Of a DNA stretch of 64,000 nt, positions 33,795-42,165 are shown in pieces. The translations under genes were made by a program, and so were the position numbers. Below the pieces are notes generated by a model. That model was not told the DNA's origin and searched no databases. It saw only the letters and a list, made by a program, of their open reading frames with translations. The number at the start of each line of letters is the position of its first letter. The stretch's first letter is position 1. This DNA is from Planococcus salinus. Lineage in GTDB: Bacteria; Bacillota; Bacilli; Bacillales_A; Planococcaceae. The stretch covers positions 1 through 64,000 of the forward strand of contig NZ_RIAX01000010.1 in assembly GCF_003719725.1 (NCBI RefSeq). The letters run 5' to 3'.

Positions 33795-34604
33795 GTGTTT
33801 TTTCGAAGGTTTTCTTTACTTCTATATGCTTTGCTCATCATCATTCCAATGATCGTTGTTGTGCTGACATCGATTAAGACGAGACAGGAAACATTCAGAA
33901 ACCCGCTCGGCCTTCCTGAAGGCGGTATTGATTTCACCAATTACGTTTCCATTTTCGAAGAACAGACAATGGCCGGTTATTTCGTCAACAGCACCATTGT
34001 CACGCTGTTTTCTGTAACGTTCACTCTGCTTTTCGCTTCGATGATTGCTTATGGCATTACACGCCTCAATAACTGGTTGGGCAACGTGATTTTCGGCTTG
34101 TTCACACTCGGCATGATGGTTCCTGCACAAGTCAGCATGGTGCCGTTGTATTCATTGATGCTGAACCTCGGCTTAACAAACAGCCTGCTCGGCTTGATCC
34201 TTGTGAATATAGCCGTGACGTTGCCGATTGCCGTCTTCATATTGACCGGCTTCATGAAGACCTTGCCAAAAGAGCTGTATGAAGCGTCCACAATTGACGG
34301 CGCAGGAAACTGGAAAATATTCACGAAAATAGTGATTCCGCTATCACTGCCGTCTTTATCGGCCACGGCGATTTTTCTTTTTGTTATGCATTGGAACGAT
34401 TTGCTTTATCCTCTGTTATTCATCACGGATAATGCCTATAAGACGTTGCCACTTGCGCTTCTGGAATTCCAGGGCCAATATTCCACCAACTACCCGATGC
34501 TTTTCACTGGTGTCGTCATTGCTTCGGCACCGATGGTCATCGCCTACATCTTCCTGCAGCGTTTCTTCGTTGCAGGCATGACAGCAGGGGCTGTGAAGGG
34601 GTAA
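33795..34604 (+). CDS. Sugar ABC transporter permease (MalG type)
   Basis: A 269-residue CUT1 permease with six membrane segments and the EAA motif ELYEASTIDGAGNWKIFTKIVIPLS, here seen in two overlapping halves. The start is GTG 33795 with AAGGAGGG upstream. It lies 74 bases after the first permease gene. No ATPase gene follows; a shared MsmX-like ATPase encoded elsewhere is the usual solution. A strong terminator ends the operon. Confidence 0.9.
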   Translation: MFFRRFSLLLYALLIIIPMIVVVLTSIKTRQETFRNPLGLPEGGIDFTNYVSIFEEQTMAGYFVNSTIVTLFSVTFTLLFASMIAYGITRLNNWLGNVIFGLFTLGMMVPAQVSMVPLYSLMLNLGLTNSLLGLILVNIAVTLPIAVFILTGFMKTLPKELYEASTIDGAGNWKIFTKIVIPLSLPSLSATAIFLFVMHWNDLLYPLLFITDNAYKTLPLALLEFQGQYSTNYPMLFTGVVIASAPMVIAYIFLQRFFVAGMTAGAVKG

Positions 34605-34612
34605 ATTAAAAT

Positions 34613-34663
34613 AAAAAAAGGCTGCTGTTTCGACTCTTAATGAGTGAAACAGCAGCCTTTTTT
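34613..34663. terminator. Bidirectional terminator after the sugar ABC operon
   Basis: AAAAGGCTGCTGTTTC pairs with GAAACAGCAGCCTTTT, with long A and T runs. Confidence 0.92.
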
Positions 34664-34664
34664 A

Positions 34665-35096
34665 TTACCAAAGCATCGGTTTGTCGACCATGAACCACAG
34701 CATCAGCATCAGCAGAAAAATGTAGATCCACAGCGAGCGATTCAATTTCCGGACCAGTTGCAACTGGTCTTCCTGTACGTCGTCGAATTTCCTCAAGACA
34801 GGCGTAAACGCCCGTGCCAGAAAAAAGACGGAGCCCAGCATGACAGCAAGCGTCAAGACGATCCAGGACGCTGTCCATGACCAGGAACTTTGCCAAATGA
34901 GCAGGACACCTGTCGTTACAAGCAAATGGCCTGCATGCTTGACCAGACGCGTCGCTGATTTGAATGTGGCAATATGGGTCCGTAAAACTGCACCCTCTGC
35001 AATTGCCATCTTTTTGACCATCGGAACGAGGACGAAAAATGGACCGATCGACAAAACCGCGCTCATTATATGTGCGTACAGAATGGCTGTATACAT
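34665..35096 (-). CDS. Membrane protein with four segments (DUF2269-like)
   Basis: A 143-residue protein with four hydrophobic segments. It begins MYTAILYAHIMSAVLSIGPFF, with the HIMSAVLSIG pattern and a second histidine pair (KHAGHLL, about 52-58) as in DUF2269-type integral membrane proteins. Function unknown. ATG 35096 has only a weak GAGTGA site, which overlaps the stop of the ASCH protein gene, so translation is probably coupled to it. Confidence 0.7.
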   Translation of the reverse strand: MYTAILYAHIMSAVLSIGPFFVLVPMVKKMAIAEGAVLRTHIATFKSATRLVKHAGHLLVTTGVLLIWQSSWSWTASWIVLTLAVMLGSVFFLARAFTPVLRKFDDVQEDQLQLVRKLNRSLWIYIFLLMLMLWFMVDKPMLW

Positions 35097-35103
35097 ACGA
35101 TTG

Positions 35104-35451
35104 TCACTCAGTTACAGCGCTGAACTCATGAACCCAAACTTTCATTTCGGGCAGCCACGGCATTCCGGGATGGAACGATAAGATGGATTGTTTGTAATCC
35201 TCCACACTCGCATAGCCCTCCTGTCGTGCCGCTTCATCGGTTAAATCACCAAGTTCCTGTTGATACACGCGATCCACTTGAAAATTACGGCCGTCAAGCA
35301 CCATGATTTCGCCTATATCTGCGTAGCGTCCATTTCGGCGAGTGGCTGTCTTTTGGCCAGCCAGCACTTTTTCAATATCTTTTTTATTTGTCACCAGTTT
35401 TTCAATACTGCACGTTTTGGGCGGCAGTTCGTTTTGGTTCTGTGTTGTCAA
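35104..35451 (-). CDS. ASCH domain protein
   Basis: A 115-residue protein with an ASCH fold (an RNA- or nucleoside-binding PUA relative). Visible: KKDIEKVLAGQKTATRRNGRY (in part) and GEIMVLDGRNFQV, then DEAARQEGYASVEDYKQSI and PEMKVWVHEFS. Members include N4-acetylcytidine amidohydrolases and RNA-binding regulators; the role here is unknown. The start is TTG 35451 with AAGGCGGG upstream. It is followed 8 bases later by the small membrane protein gene. Confidence 0.8.
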   Translation of the reverse strand: MTTQNQNELPPKTCSIEKLVTNKKDIEKVLAGQKTATRRNGRYADIGEIMVLDGRNFQVDRVYQQELGDLTDEAARQEGYASVEDYKQSILSFHPGMPWLPEMKVWVHEFSAVTE

Positions 35452-35534
35452 TTACATCCCGCCTTTCCTTTTGTTTTGTTTTCTCTACCAGTACCAGTAT
35501 AAACGCTGTGGCCAGCTGATAGGGGCTTTTCAGC

Positions 35535-35578
35535 AAAAAACTGCCCCAAAAACCGCATTCCGGCTTTTGGGGCAGTTT
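35535..35578 (-). terminator. Terminator of the SleB-like gene
   Basis: AAACTGCCCCAAAA pairs with TTTTGGGGCAGTTT; T run on the minus strand. Confidence 0.85.
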
Positions 35579-35583
35579 AAATG

Positions 35584-36213
35584 CTATTTCGCGAAATGAT
35601 GCTTACCGATTGTCTTAATGACGGAACGTGTATAAATCCAGGTATCCGTTACACCAGCCGGGTTGTAATAATACGTGGCACCCGACGAAGGATCCCAGCC
35701 CCGCATCGCTTCTTTCACTGCCCGGTAAGCTGAAGCGTTGGGTGTTAACCCATACTGGCCATCGTTTACTGCAGTAAATGCGTTTCGTTGAAAAATCACA
35801 TGGTAGGTCGAATTGGGAAATTCGGGTGATTGAACGCGGTTCAGGATGACTGCCGCCACCGCTACTTGCCCTTCGAAACTTTCTCCACGCGCTTCCCCAT
35901 GCACCACATGCGCCATCATCTCTGCCCGGTCAAGTGCATTTCTTGTCAATTCGCCTGTATAACCGGTAGACGGAACGCCAAAGTCGTGCTGGAAACGGGA
36001 AACTGCCTGCTTCGTGACAGGCCCATAATAGCCTGTGGGTGCAACATCGAAATACCCCAATTTTTGCAGTGTATACTGCAATTCCGTAACTCCCTGCCCT
36101 GTAGAACCGACTTGGAAATCAGCTGCATGCGCTTCCGCTTCAGTTGAGAAAAAACTGAATACCACTGCCAATCCCAATAAAAATCCTGAGAACATCATTT
36201 TTGTCCTATTCAT
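35584..36213 (-). CDS. Secreted cell-wall hydrolase (peptidoglycan-binding + SleB/CwlJ-type domain)
   Basis: A 209-residue secreted protein. Residues 1-31 form a signal peptide (cleavage after AHA). PG_binding_1 follows (about 35-92: VGSTGQGVTELQYTLQKLGYF ... VSRFQHDFGVPSTG), then a Hydrolase_2 domain (about 96-206) with VVHGEARGESFEGQVAVAA, whose glutamates are catalytic in SleB-like lytic transglycosylases. It resembles germination enzyme SleB but is also common in vegetative wall turnover. ATG 36213 has GGAGAGGGA upstream. Confidence 0.9.
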   Translation of the reverse strand: MNRTKMMFSGFLLGLAVVFSFFSTEAEAHAADFQVGSTGQGVTELQYTLQKLGYFDVAPTGYYGPVTKQAVSRFQHDFGVPSTGYTGELTRNALDRAEMMAHVVHGEARGESFEGQVAVAAVILNRVQSPEFPNSTYHVIFQRNAFTAVNDGQYGLTPNASAYRAVKEAMRGWDPSSGATYYYNPAGVTDTWIYTRSVIKTIGKHHFAK

Positions 36214-36478
36214 CTTCCCTCTCCTTTCTCTTTAGAATCCATTTCTGATTCTTCTCTTCAGTATAAATTTAGAATAATAAGATTTATATCCGTCAGACCT
36301 ACTTTATTTTCCAAAAATAAAAGTATAAAAGTAAGGTTTAACCTTTTATTATAGGTATACACTGATCTTTTGGTATTTTTATTAGGTATAAAGATTCAGC
36401 ATTTTAACAAAAAAGGATTTCAAGCAGCTAAAAGCGAATAGAAACACTAAAGGACGAGACAGTTTAGGAGGGAAGTCT

Positions 36479-36850
36479 GTGTTTATCCAGCAGCCATTTG
36501 ATGAATTTTTGGAAATGAAATATGAGCGCACTACCGAAAACAGCGTAAAAGTGCAGTTGCCGATCAAAGAACTTTATGTTGATAACGGCGGACTTATACA
36601 CGGCGGCATCATTTCAACACTGGCCGAAGTGGCGTTGTGCAATACTGTCGCACCTGATGAACAAGGGCGCCAACAGGCGGTGACAGTCGACTTGAATGTC
36701 ACTTTTCTCAAAAGCAGCAATTCTTCTTTGCTGACCGCACGTGCGTTTGCCGTCAAGGAAGGGCAAAACCTGATCCATGCCGACTGCCTGATTTATGACG
36801 ATGAAGATCACGTGATCGCCAAAGCAAAGGCTGTGCTGTTCAATAAATAG
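36479..36850 (+). CDS. Hotdog-fold thioesterase (PaaI family)
   Basis: A 123-residue hotdog protein with NGGLIHGGIISTLAEVAL (about 37-54), the 4HBT active-site helix. Substrate unknown; likely a small acyl- or aryl-CoA. The start is GTG 36479 with AGGAGGG upstream. It differs from the thioesterase at 1186-1581 and is not close to other catabolic genes. The convergent neighbour is a DHFR-like protein. Confidence 0.85.
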   Translation: MFIQQPFDEFLEMKYERTTENSVKVQLPIKELYVDNGGLIHGGIISTLAEVALCNTVAPDEQGRQQAVTVDLNVTFLKSSNSSLLTARAFAVKEGQNLIHADCLIYDDEDHVIAKAKAVLFNK

Positions 36851-36858
36851 CCGGGCAT

Positions 36859-36893
36859 AAAAAAAGACCCGGAAGCAGGAGCTTCCGAATCTC
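36859..36893 (-). terminator. Terminator of the DHFR-like gene
   Basis: GGAAGC/GCTTCC hairpin with flanking pairs and a T run on the minus strand. Confidence 0.75.
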
Positions 36894-36937
36894 TCACTTT
36901 CTGTCCAGGGATTCACCGTCCATTTCCCTGAAAACAA

Positions 36938-37468
36938 TCACTGTTGCACTTCATAATGCATTTGTGCAAACTGCCCATACCGCTTGACGCTTTTCAACGT
37001 GAAATCGATTTCAAATTCCAACTCCTGAAACAATGGAATGCCCTTGCCAATCACTACAGGTGCAATGGAGATGATGAACTCATCCACCAATTTTCTCTTC
37101 AGAAACTCATGCAGGAGTTGGCTGCCTCCAACCAGCCAGATATTTTCTCCGTCCTGTCTTTTCAACTTGTCCGCAAACAACGCAATGTCTTCATTGACAA
37201 AACGAACATGGCTTTCCGGTTCTCCGGGAGTACGGGTGAATACATAACAGGTTTGTTCCTTATACGGAAACTCTCCTTCCCTCTCCACCACCCAATCATA
37301 CGTCCGCTTTCCACAGATGATGGTGTCGATCGTTTCCATAAATTCGGCATAACCCGCGTCGCCCTCCCCTTCCGTCTTCATCAACCAATCAAGAGAATCG
37401 TCCGGTGTGGCAATGTACCCGTCCAAACTCGCAGCAATATAGCAGATTATTTTTCGGCTGCTGTCCAT
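36938..37468 (-). CDS. Dihydrofolate reductase-like protein (RibD C-terminal family, YyaP type)
   Basis: A 176-residue protein of the RibD_C/DHFR fold: IICYIAASLDGYIATPDDSLDW opens it (seen in two parts), with TIICGKRTYDWV and NIWLVGGSQLLHEFL (NADPH site) and IAPVVIGKGIPLF. Members may reduce unknown pterin or pyrimidine substrates; trimethoprim-type DHFR activity is not implied. ATG 37468 has GGAGCCGGAAA upstream. Cytoplasmic, single gene. Confidence 0.85.
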   Translation of the reverse strand: MDSSRKIICYIAASLDGYIATPDDSLDWLMKTEGEGDAGYAEFMETIDTIICGKRTYDWVVEREGEFPYKEQTCYVFTRTPGEPESHVRFVNEDIALFADKLKRQDGENIWLVGGSQLLHEFLKRKLVDEFIISIAPVVIGKGIPLFQELEFEIDFTLKSVKRYGQFAQMHYEVQQ

Positions 37469-37569
37469 TTCTGTTTCCGGCTCCTTTCTTTATTCATCTG
37501 ATCAAAGCATTTAGACCTCTTTCTATTATTCTGATAAAGTGAAGAAAACAGATTTCCTGGAGGGATTAT

Positions 37570-38070
37570 ATGCAAACAATTGTGATTGTGTCCGATACCC
37601 ATATTCCCGCACGTGCAAAAAAACTGCCTCGCGCTTTAACAGAGGCATGCGAAAAGGCTGACTTCATCATTCATGCCGGAGATTGGCAACACATGGATGT
37701 GTACCATGAACTATCCGCTTATGCTGAAACAGATGGTGTGACGGGAAATGTGGATCCCTGGGACATCCTGGACCGCTTTGGGCAAAAGAAAACATTCACT
37801 TTCGGTGACTTGAAAATCGGCGTCATCCATGGCGATGGCACCCGGAAGACGACAGAGCAGCGTGCTTTTGAAGCGTTCGCGGAAGAGGATGTGGATATTA
37901 TCGTTTTTGGACATTCACATACCCCTGTCATGCGGGACGCAGAAGGAATCACACTCTTTAATCCCGGTTCACCAACTGACAAGCGGCGGCAGGATCAATA
38001 CTCATTTGGCATACTTGAAATTGACGAAACATGGCAGTTGAAGCATGTGTTTTTTGACAAAGAAGATTGA
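37570..38070 (+). CDS. Metallophosphoesterase (YfcE/MJ0936 family)
   Basis: A 166-residue dinuclear phosphodiesterase. The metal ligands are in SDTHIPARAK (D9, H11), IHAGDW, TGNVDPWD (N, in place of GNCD), GVIHGDG and FGHSHTP. Relatives hydrolyse bis-p-nitrophenyl phosphate; the natural substrate is unknown. ATG 37570 has GGAGGGATT upstream. Monocistronic, convergent with the STAS protein gene. Confidence 0.9.
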   Translation: MQTIVIVSDTHIPARAKKLPRALTEACEKADFIIHAGDWQHMDVYHELSAYAETDGVTGNVDPWDILDRFGQKKTFTFGDLKIGVIHGDGTRKTTEQRAFEAFAEEDVDIIVFGHSHTPVMRDAEGITLFNPGSPTDKRRQDQYSFGILEIDETWQLKHVFFDKED

Positions 38071-38078
38071 ACACTTCC

Positions 38079-38115
38079 AAAAACCGGATTGCCGTTCATT
38101 GGCGACCCGGTTTTT
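38079..38115. terminator. Bidirectional terminator
   Basis: AAAAACCGG pairs with CCGGTTTTT, with an inner GCC/GGC stem. The stop of the minus-strand gene lies inside it. Confidence 0.8.
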
Positions 38116-38962
38116 CACTGCATTCCTGTATCAGCACAAATCCCAGCTTTTTTAATGCCGTTTCAAGGTTCGCTTCGATCAACACCCCTTTTAAGGCAGC
38201 TGCAAAATGCGGAACCTTTAATGCCATAAAAGGCTGAATACCGGTAATCACCGGTGTTATGCCGATAACTTTCAGGATATTGACCAGCTTCAACAAGTAT
38301 TCCCCAACGGCAGAGTTAATCTGGGATACGCCCGATACATCAATGATCAGGTACTCCATTGTATCTTCCTGACTTTTGTTCAGTACATGATTGATAATCG
38401 CCTTTGCGCGCGAAGCCGTTATTTCCCCGATCACCGGCAGGATAAAAACACCTTTTGTCACCGGCACAAGCGGCGCTGATAATGATTCGATCTGTTCGTT
38501 CGCCTTTTCCAGTTCCAGCACGTAGGTCAACAAGGAAGACATCATCGCAAACAGGTGAACATGTTCTTCCGTGAACTTGAACGATTGCCGGTTCAAGCCG
38601 CAGAGGGTCCCGAAAATTTCATTGTTTCCATAATAGATCGGAACTCCAATAAACGCCCCTTCCTGAATCTCTGGCATCGTGTCCAAAGCAAGTGTTTGTT
38701 GAGCATTTGAAAAATCCGGGATGACCAATGTGTCGTGACTGTAGTGCAGCGTTAAATTGCATAAAACCTTCAAAAGCTCTTTTTCGATCGTCGTTTCTTC
38801 TGCTGCACAATAGACGTGAACCAGCCGGTTTTCCTGCCCCTCATTCTGCGCAATCCATAAAGTGTGAACATCCATCTGCTTGCCGATCATTTGCAGAATA
38901 TGCTCGGCGGCTCCCGCGAAATCCCGGAACCCCTTCGCTTTCTGCGGTTCTTTTAAATTCAT
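38096..38962 (-). CDS. GAF-STAS protein, RsbR-like
   Basis: A 288-residue protein with an N-terminal GAF domain (about 15-160: HTLWIAQNEGQ, GAFIGVPIYYGNNEIFGTLCG) and a C-terminal STAS domain (about 172-280: IGEITASRAKAI, YLIIDVSGVSQINSAVGEYLLKL in parts, GITPVITGIQPFMA). This layout is that of RsbR-type stressosome subunits, which feed sigma-B. In RsbR the phosphorylated threonines sit near DxTGV; here it is DVSGVSQIN, so serine may replace threonine. ATG 38962 has GGGGGGATG upstream. No rsb gene is next to it. Confidence 0.85.
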   Translation of the reverse strand: MNLKEPQKAKGFRDFAGAAEHILQMIGKQMDVHTLWIAQNEGQENRLVHVYCAAEETTIEKELLKVLCNLTLHYSHDTLVIPDFSNAQQTLALDTMPEIQEGAFIGVPIYYGNNEIFGTLCGLNRQSFKFTEEHVHLFAMMSSLLTYVLELEKANEQIESLSAPLVPVTKGVFILPVIGEITASRAKAIINHVLNKSQEDTMEYLIIDVSGVSQINSAVGEYLLKLVNILKVIGITPVITGIQPFMALKVPHFAAALKGVLIEANLETALKKLGFVLIQECSEKPGRQ

Positions 38963-39061
38963 CCAACATCCCCCCGCCACCGCTGTATCCGTTCTCTTTT
39001 CTTCTATAAAAGATACTATTAAATTCTAAATATTGCAATTATTTATCAAAAAAAGCCGATT

Positions 39062-39454
39062 CTATAGAGAATCAGCTTTTCTGGAAAAGTTATTTTCTAA
39101 AGAACCGCCACATTTTTCATGTAGAAATTCTGCCATCTTTTCGTAGTCCCCTCTGGAAATGAGCGTCATTTCCATTTGGCTTCCGTCTGTCAAAAAACAA
39201 GAGATACTGGCGTTTCCAGAAGTTCTTGCTTCTATATAATCGATTTTGTTGTAATGGACAGATACACAGAAGTCTTCCTTTTCAGCAGTTTTGGCGAAAA
39301 AAATCAACCGATTCTCCGCTGCAGCCAACAGCCCCTTCACTCCTTTGACGTTTTCGATGTGTGTGGTATGGAAAAGTCCAAACACCCAATAGCGAAACGG
39401 GAAGTGAGGCATCTTCTTTTTCAAATCCTCTGCCAGACGGGCTGGATGTGTCAT
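39062..39454 (-). CDS. PH-like domain protein (YokE type)
   Basis: A 130-residue protein; residues of about 35-115 show a bacterial PH-like domain: GVKGLLAAAENRLIFFAKTA, then HYNKIDYIEARTSG and ASISCFLTDGSQMEMTLISRGD. No signal or membrane segment. Similar Bacillales proteins have unknown function. ATG 39454 has AGGAGGTTTTCC upstream. A poor T-rich hairpin follows at about 39048-39085 (AAAAAGCCGATTC/GAATCAGCTTTT). Confidence 0.75.
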   Translation of the reverse strand: MTHPARLAEDLKKKMPHFPFRYWVFGLFHTTHIENVKGVKGLLAAAENRLIFFAKTAEKEDFCVSVHYNKIDYIEARTSGNASISCFLTDGSQMEMTLISRGDYEKMAEFLHEKCGGSLENNFSRKADSL

Positions 39455-39610
39455 AAGGAAAACCTCCTCTACTCTTTGTCTTTATTATACAGGTAATTAT
39501 GTTGTGATAATATTTAGTTTCCGTAACAATTATTTCAGTAATTTGGAAAACGGGTTCAGGGACATCACAAAAAGGGTATGGCTCTATAAAAGAACTGAGG
39601 AGGGAACCCG

Positions 39611-40822
39611 ATGAGCCAGCCAACCAATACATTCGACATTAACTTATTGGAACAATCCGATACAGCCATATACTTTACATGGACAAAAACCGGCGATACC
39701 TGCCGTGTGATCCGGGACGAAACAGTCATTTACACCGGAACTCACAATGCAGTCAAAGATGAAAACCTGGAGAGAGGCGAATTCTATACGTATACTATTG
39801 AACGCCTTGATCAGGAAGAAAAAGTGGTTGACCGCATAAAAATGCAGACCGGCACAGAAAATAAGGAACATAACCATTTAAATCGATTGCAGGCGATCAC
39901 CGTCACCGCCATTGTGTCGGAAAATAGAATATCACTGGCGTGGGGAGAAATCCAGGGAGTCGAAGAATATGAGATTTACCGGGAAGGAGAACTCGTTGAC
40001 ACCGTCACTGCAACGCAATATACCGACCGCAACGTTCCCATGGACCAATCCTATACATTTTGGATCCGCTGCAAGCGTCCTTTGCCGGATTCGGAAGAGA
40101 ATTTCGGGGAAGAAAAATTCATCGCCGCCCGTTTATTTGGTCTCTTCAACAGGCGCCCTTCCCGCAGTGAACCGGCCATGGAGGATTTTTGGCTGACCAA
40201 GAAAATCGGCCGATTGGACCGGTTACTGGTGGATCGGCATCAGGCACAGGATCGGCCTCAATTTTCAAAATGGTATTTCCGATACATGACTTTTCTGCCC
40301 GACCGCATAATTCAAAACCCGAACATGCTTTCACCAAACCGATATTTCTCAGGTGATGACCGGTCATTTGATCCGGAAGCGAAGCGGTACCGTACGCAAG
40401 TTGAATTTTCCATTGAGCTCAATGACAAAAGTGCAATCTGCGAATTCCACAAAGATATCGGCACCAGTGTCGCTTATAATTGGCGCAGGAAATTCCGTAA
40501 AGCGGATGTGGCTTCGACCGAAGGAATTCATTTTGAAGAAGTGAGAGAAAACGACAGAACCGCTACCGTTTTTTATACACATAAAGTCGGAAATCCCATC
40601 ACTACAGCTCCGGATATCAGTTACGAAGTATCGGCGGTGTTCTATCACAATGGAACGTACGATATTTCCGGCATCCATGATCAATCGCCGAATCATGAGG
40701 TGTACTTGAAAGACGGAGCAAGTGAAGAATGGGAGATGATCCACGAAGCAGAAAGCAAAGGACTCGCCTGGATGGCCGGCCCCATCGCTCGGCAATACTG
40801 GCGCATCTCAAATTTCGAATAA
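39611..40822 (+). CDS. Protein with two fibronectin III-like repeats and a C-terminal DUF3238-like domain
   Basis: A 403-residue protein without a signal peptide. Residues of about 5-80 (TAIYFTWTKTGDTCRVIRDE) and 90-155 (ISLAWGEIQGVEEYEIYREG) look like two fibronectin type III modules. The last half (VEFSIELNDKSAICEF, ISYEVSAVFYHNGTYDISG, IHDQSPNHEVYLKDG) resembles the DUF3238 domain, as I remember it. Function unknown; secretion by a non-classical route or a cytoplasmic role are both open. ATG 39611 has GAGGAGGG upstream. Confidence 0.72.
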   Translation: MSQPTNTFDINLLEQSDTAIYFTWTKTGDTCRVIRDETVIYTGTHNAVKDENLERGEFYTYTIERLDQEEKVVDRIKMQTGTENKEHNHLNRLQAITVTAIVSENRISLAWGEIQGVEEYEIYREGELVDTVTATQYTDRNVPMDQSYTFWIRCKRPLPDSEENFGEEKFIAARLFGLFNRRPSRSEPAMEDFWLTKKIGRLDRLLVDRHQAQDRPQFSKWYFRYMTFLPDRIIQNPNMLSPNRYFSGDDRSFDPEAKRYRTQVEFSIELNDKSAICEFHKDIGTSVAYNWRRKFRKADVASTEGIHFEEVRENDRTATVFYTHKVGNPITTAPDISYEVSAVFYHNGTYDISGIHDQSPNHEVYLKDGASEEWEMIHEAESKGLAWMAGPIARQYWRISNFE

Positions 40823-40835
40823 CGCAAAAGCATAC

Positions 40836-40873
40836 AAAAAGACCCGAAACAGTCAACTGTTTCGGATCTTTTT
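40836..40873. terminator. Bidirectional terminator
   Basis: CGAAACAGT pairs with ACTGTTTCG around CA, with A and T runs. Confidence 0.85.
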
Positions 40874-41270
40874 ATTTGTCCAGGAATCTTTTGCGGATAT
40901 GTGGTGGCGGCAGCATGCAGCTGTCCAGCTTTCCAAACACTTTGTAGCGGTTCCTTGCCACTGTGTCATAGACGGCGTCGCGAAGTGGCCGAGGAAATGA
41001 CTTCAGATAAAACGCCAGTTTCCACAAGCCCGTCAAATGATGGGAAATCCGAATGGCGCCATCTGATTTTACATACGCTTTACCATCCTGGATCAGCACC
41101 AGACTGTCCACATCATCCGGAATTTCATGTTTTTTCCGAAGCTCTTCCCCTATCTCACTTTGCAGCGAAGCAAACTGATAATAGCCGGCCGGATCATGAT
41201 TTATGATGAACTGGACGCTGGCGTCGCAGAAATTACAGTCTCCATCAAACAGCACAATTGCATGTTCCAT
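40872..41270 (-). CDS. DCC family thiol-disulfide oxidoreductase (YuxK-like)
   Basis: A 132-residue DUF393 protein. The DxDCNFC motif (FDGDCNFCDASV, about 8-19) carries the paired cysteines and VQFIINHDPAGYYQFASLQS is typical. A redox role is presumed but untested for most members. ATG 41270 has AGAGGAGGAA upstream. Cytoplasmic, single gene. Confidence 0.9.
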   Translation of the reverse strand: MEHAIVLFDGDCNFCDASVQFIINHDPAGYYQFASLQSEIGEELRKKHEIPDDVDSLVLIQDGKAYVKSDGAIRISHHLTGLWKLAFYLKSFPRPLRDAVYDTVARNRYKVFGKLDSCMLPPPHIRKRFLDK

Positions 41271-41387
41271 AATCGTTCCTCCTCTATCTAGTAATCCTTA
41301 TTTTGTTTAAATAACCTTTTTCCGCTTTCTTGAAACAAAGCAGCTTCAAGGTATTTTATTTCCCGGGAAATAGCCGTCTTCTTCCTG

Positions 41388-41438
41388 AAAAACTGCACCG
41401 TACTTGTCAAACCTGATTAACAAGCAGGGTGCAGTTTT
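41388..41438 (-). terminator. Terminator of the YteA-like gene
   Basis: AACTGCACC pairs with GGGTGCAGTT, with an inner CTTGT/ACAAG stem; T run on the minus strand. Confidence 0.75.
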
Positions 41439-41447
41439 CTCCAGGGG

Positions 41448-41987
41448 TCAGCTTCCTTTTTCGTCCTCATAAAAGTCTTCCATTTCTTCGTCGTCTCCCG
41501 GCTGGTCTTGAGGACCGTCTGATGAACCGTAATCTTCCACGTCCATAAAACTGTCCCGATCGTCCCGCAACGTTTTGTCTTCTTTTACAACCGGCTGATC
41601 CGTCGAGTCGCGCAGGATGTCTTCTTCTCCGGGACGCGTCGTCAGATCCACTTCCTGATCGGCATGATCGATGCAGGTAAGCGCTGTCGGCAGGGCTTCT
41701 AAGCGCTCAAAGGGGATTTCTTTTCCGCACACTGTACATTTTCCGTAGGTACCGTCTTCTATAGCCGCAAGCGCAGCTTTGATATCTCCCAGTTCATCTT
41801 CTTTGAATTGAGTCAATGCCATGCCGCGTTCCTGATCGTACAAGTCCGTCGCATTATCTGCTGGGTGATTATCGTAATTGGATAATTCGTTTGTATCGAA
41901 TTCCTCGGTATGTTCCACGCGTTCTTCCAAAGAACTCAATTGCTGCTCCAATTCATTTTTCAATTGTTTCAGTTGTTCATCAGTCAT
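41448..41987 (-). CDS. TraR/DksA-type zinc-finger protein (YteA-like)
   Basis: A 179-residue protein with an N-terminal coiled coil (about 2-30 and 55-80), a C4-like zinc finger CTVCGKEI ... TCIDH (C85, C88 region) and an acidic C-terminal tail. YteA-like proteins are DksA relatives of Bacillales; function is not established. ATG 41987 has GAGGAGGAATC upstream. It is divergent from the P450 gene. Confidence 0.85.
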   Translation of the reverse strand: MTDEQLKQLKNELEQQLSSLEERVEHTEEFDTNELSNYDNHPADNATDLYDQERGMALTQFKEDELGDIKAALAAIEDGTYGKCTVCGKEIPFERLEALPTALTCIDHADQEVDLTTRPGEEDILRDSTDQPVVKEDKTLRDDRDSFMDVEDYGSSDGPQDQPGDDEEMEDFYEDEKGS

Positions 41988-42165
41988 CCTGATTCCTCCT
42001 CAATAAAACCTGCTTGTTCTGTATATTTCCTTTTTTGGACAAATCAAACCTGGAATCGATATGCGTTTGCTGCTGCAGAGAACGGCAACTCATGCCAGTC
42101 ACGGGTTTACGCCCGCTTTGGAAGGGTACTGTCTAAAGAGGAATATTACAGAGGAGATGAATCAA

